13,206 nucleotides of DNA, from contig JAHELH010000036.1 of assembly GCA_024644285.1 (NCBI GenBank), positions 1 to 13,206 on the forward strand, written 5' to 3'. Positions 13,200 to 13,206 of this stretch are shown piece by piece. Every line of letters begins with the position of its first letter. Positions within the stretch are counted from its first letter, which is position 1. Both the position numbers and the translations under genes were made by a program. The stretch comes from Paracoccaceae bacterium. Lineage in GTDB: Bacteria > Pseudomonadota > Alphaproteobacteria > Rhodobacterales > Rhodobacteraceae. The notes under the pieces were generated by a model. It was not told the DNA's origin. It ran no database searches and worked only from the letters and a program-made list of their open reading frames with translations.

Positions 13200-13206
13200 C
13201 CAGCCG
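13196..13206 (+). CDS. Start of a downstream gene, probably sensor histidine kinase (partial)
   Basis: An ATG at 13196-13198 overlaps the response-regulator stop as ATGA and opens a frame beginning Met-Thr-Ser that runs off the right edge. Only three codons are visible. The identity as a TctE-like sensor kinase is inferred from the usual regulator-kinase order, not from its own sequence. Confidence 0.45.

Overview
The window is high-GC, densely packed and has short intergenic gaps. It looks like an alphaproteobacterial chromosome or large replicon, most likely Rhodobacteraceae. The grounds are protein similarity recalled from memory: a Rhodobacter-type type I isopentenyl-diphosphate isomerase, FrcA/FrcC-like sugar ABC components, and TRAP and TTT carboxylate transporters together. 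No rRNA, tRNA, CRISPR, IS element or phage gene is visible. No gap without a gene exceeds about 205 bases.

Left block (1-4206). A plus-strand fragment is the SIS-domain end of an RpiR-type regulator. Facing it is a minus-strand sugar ABC operon in the order substrate-binding protein (3249-2329), permease (2256-1135), ATPase (1131-343). Just upstream on the same strand is a second, complete RpiR regulator (4206-3376). Two nearly identical palindromes, GGAA-N6-TTCC inside TGGAA...TTCCA, lie before the regulator (4256-4271) and before the binding-protein gene (3337-3352). They suggest an autoregulated sugar-responsive switch. The half-site pattern matches the motif I recall for the rhizobial inositol repressor IolR.

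Middle block (4347-8146). idi (minus strand) is divergent from a complete TRAP transporter operon on the plus strand, dctP-dctQ-dctM (5095-8146). The 205-base divergent region carries two look-alike GC-rich inverted repeats.

Right block (8154-13206). A tripartite tricarboxylate transporter (TTT) operon on the minus strand runs tctC (12422-11331), a TctA-TctB fusion (11263-9236), then a GalD/LigU/PrpF-type tautomerase (9239-8154) coupled by an ATGA overlap. Divergent from tctC is an OmpR-family TctD-like response regulator (12528-13199). Its stop overlaps the ATG of a next gene, probably the sensor kinase.

Together the window is a carbon-acquisition island: three solute uptake systems of three unrelated families, two with local regulators. 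All three operons begin with the binding protein and carry a strong potential RNA hairpin in the gap before the first membrane-subunit gene. This is a convergent layout expected to raise binding-protein expression over the membrane subunits. The points most worth following are the paired RpiR operators, the repeated intercistronic hairpins, the TctA-TctB fusion, and the coupling of a tautomerase to the TTT transporter, which hints at its substrate class.
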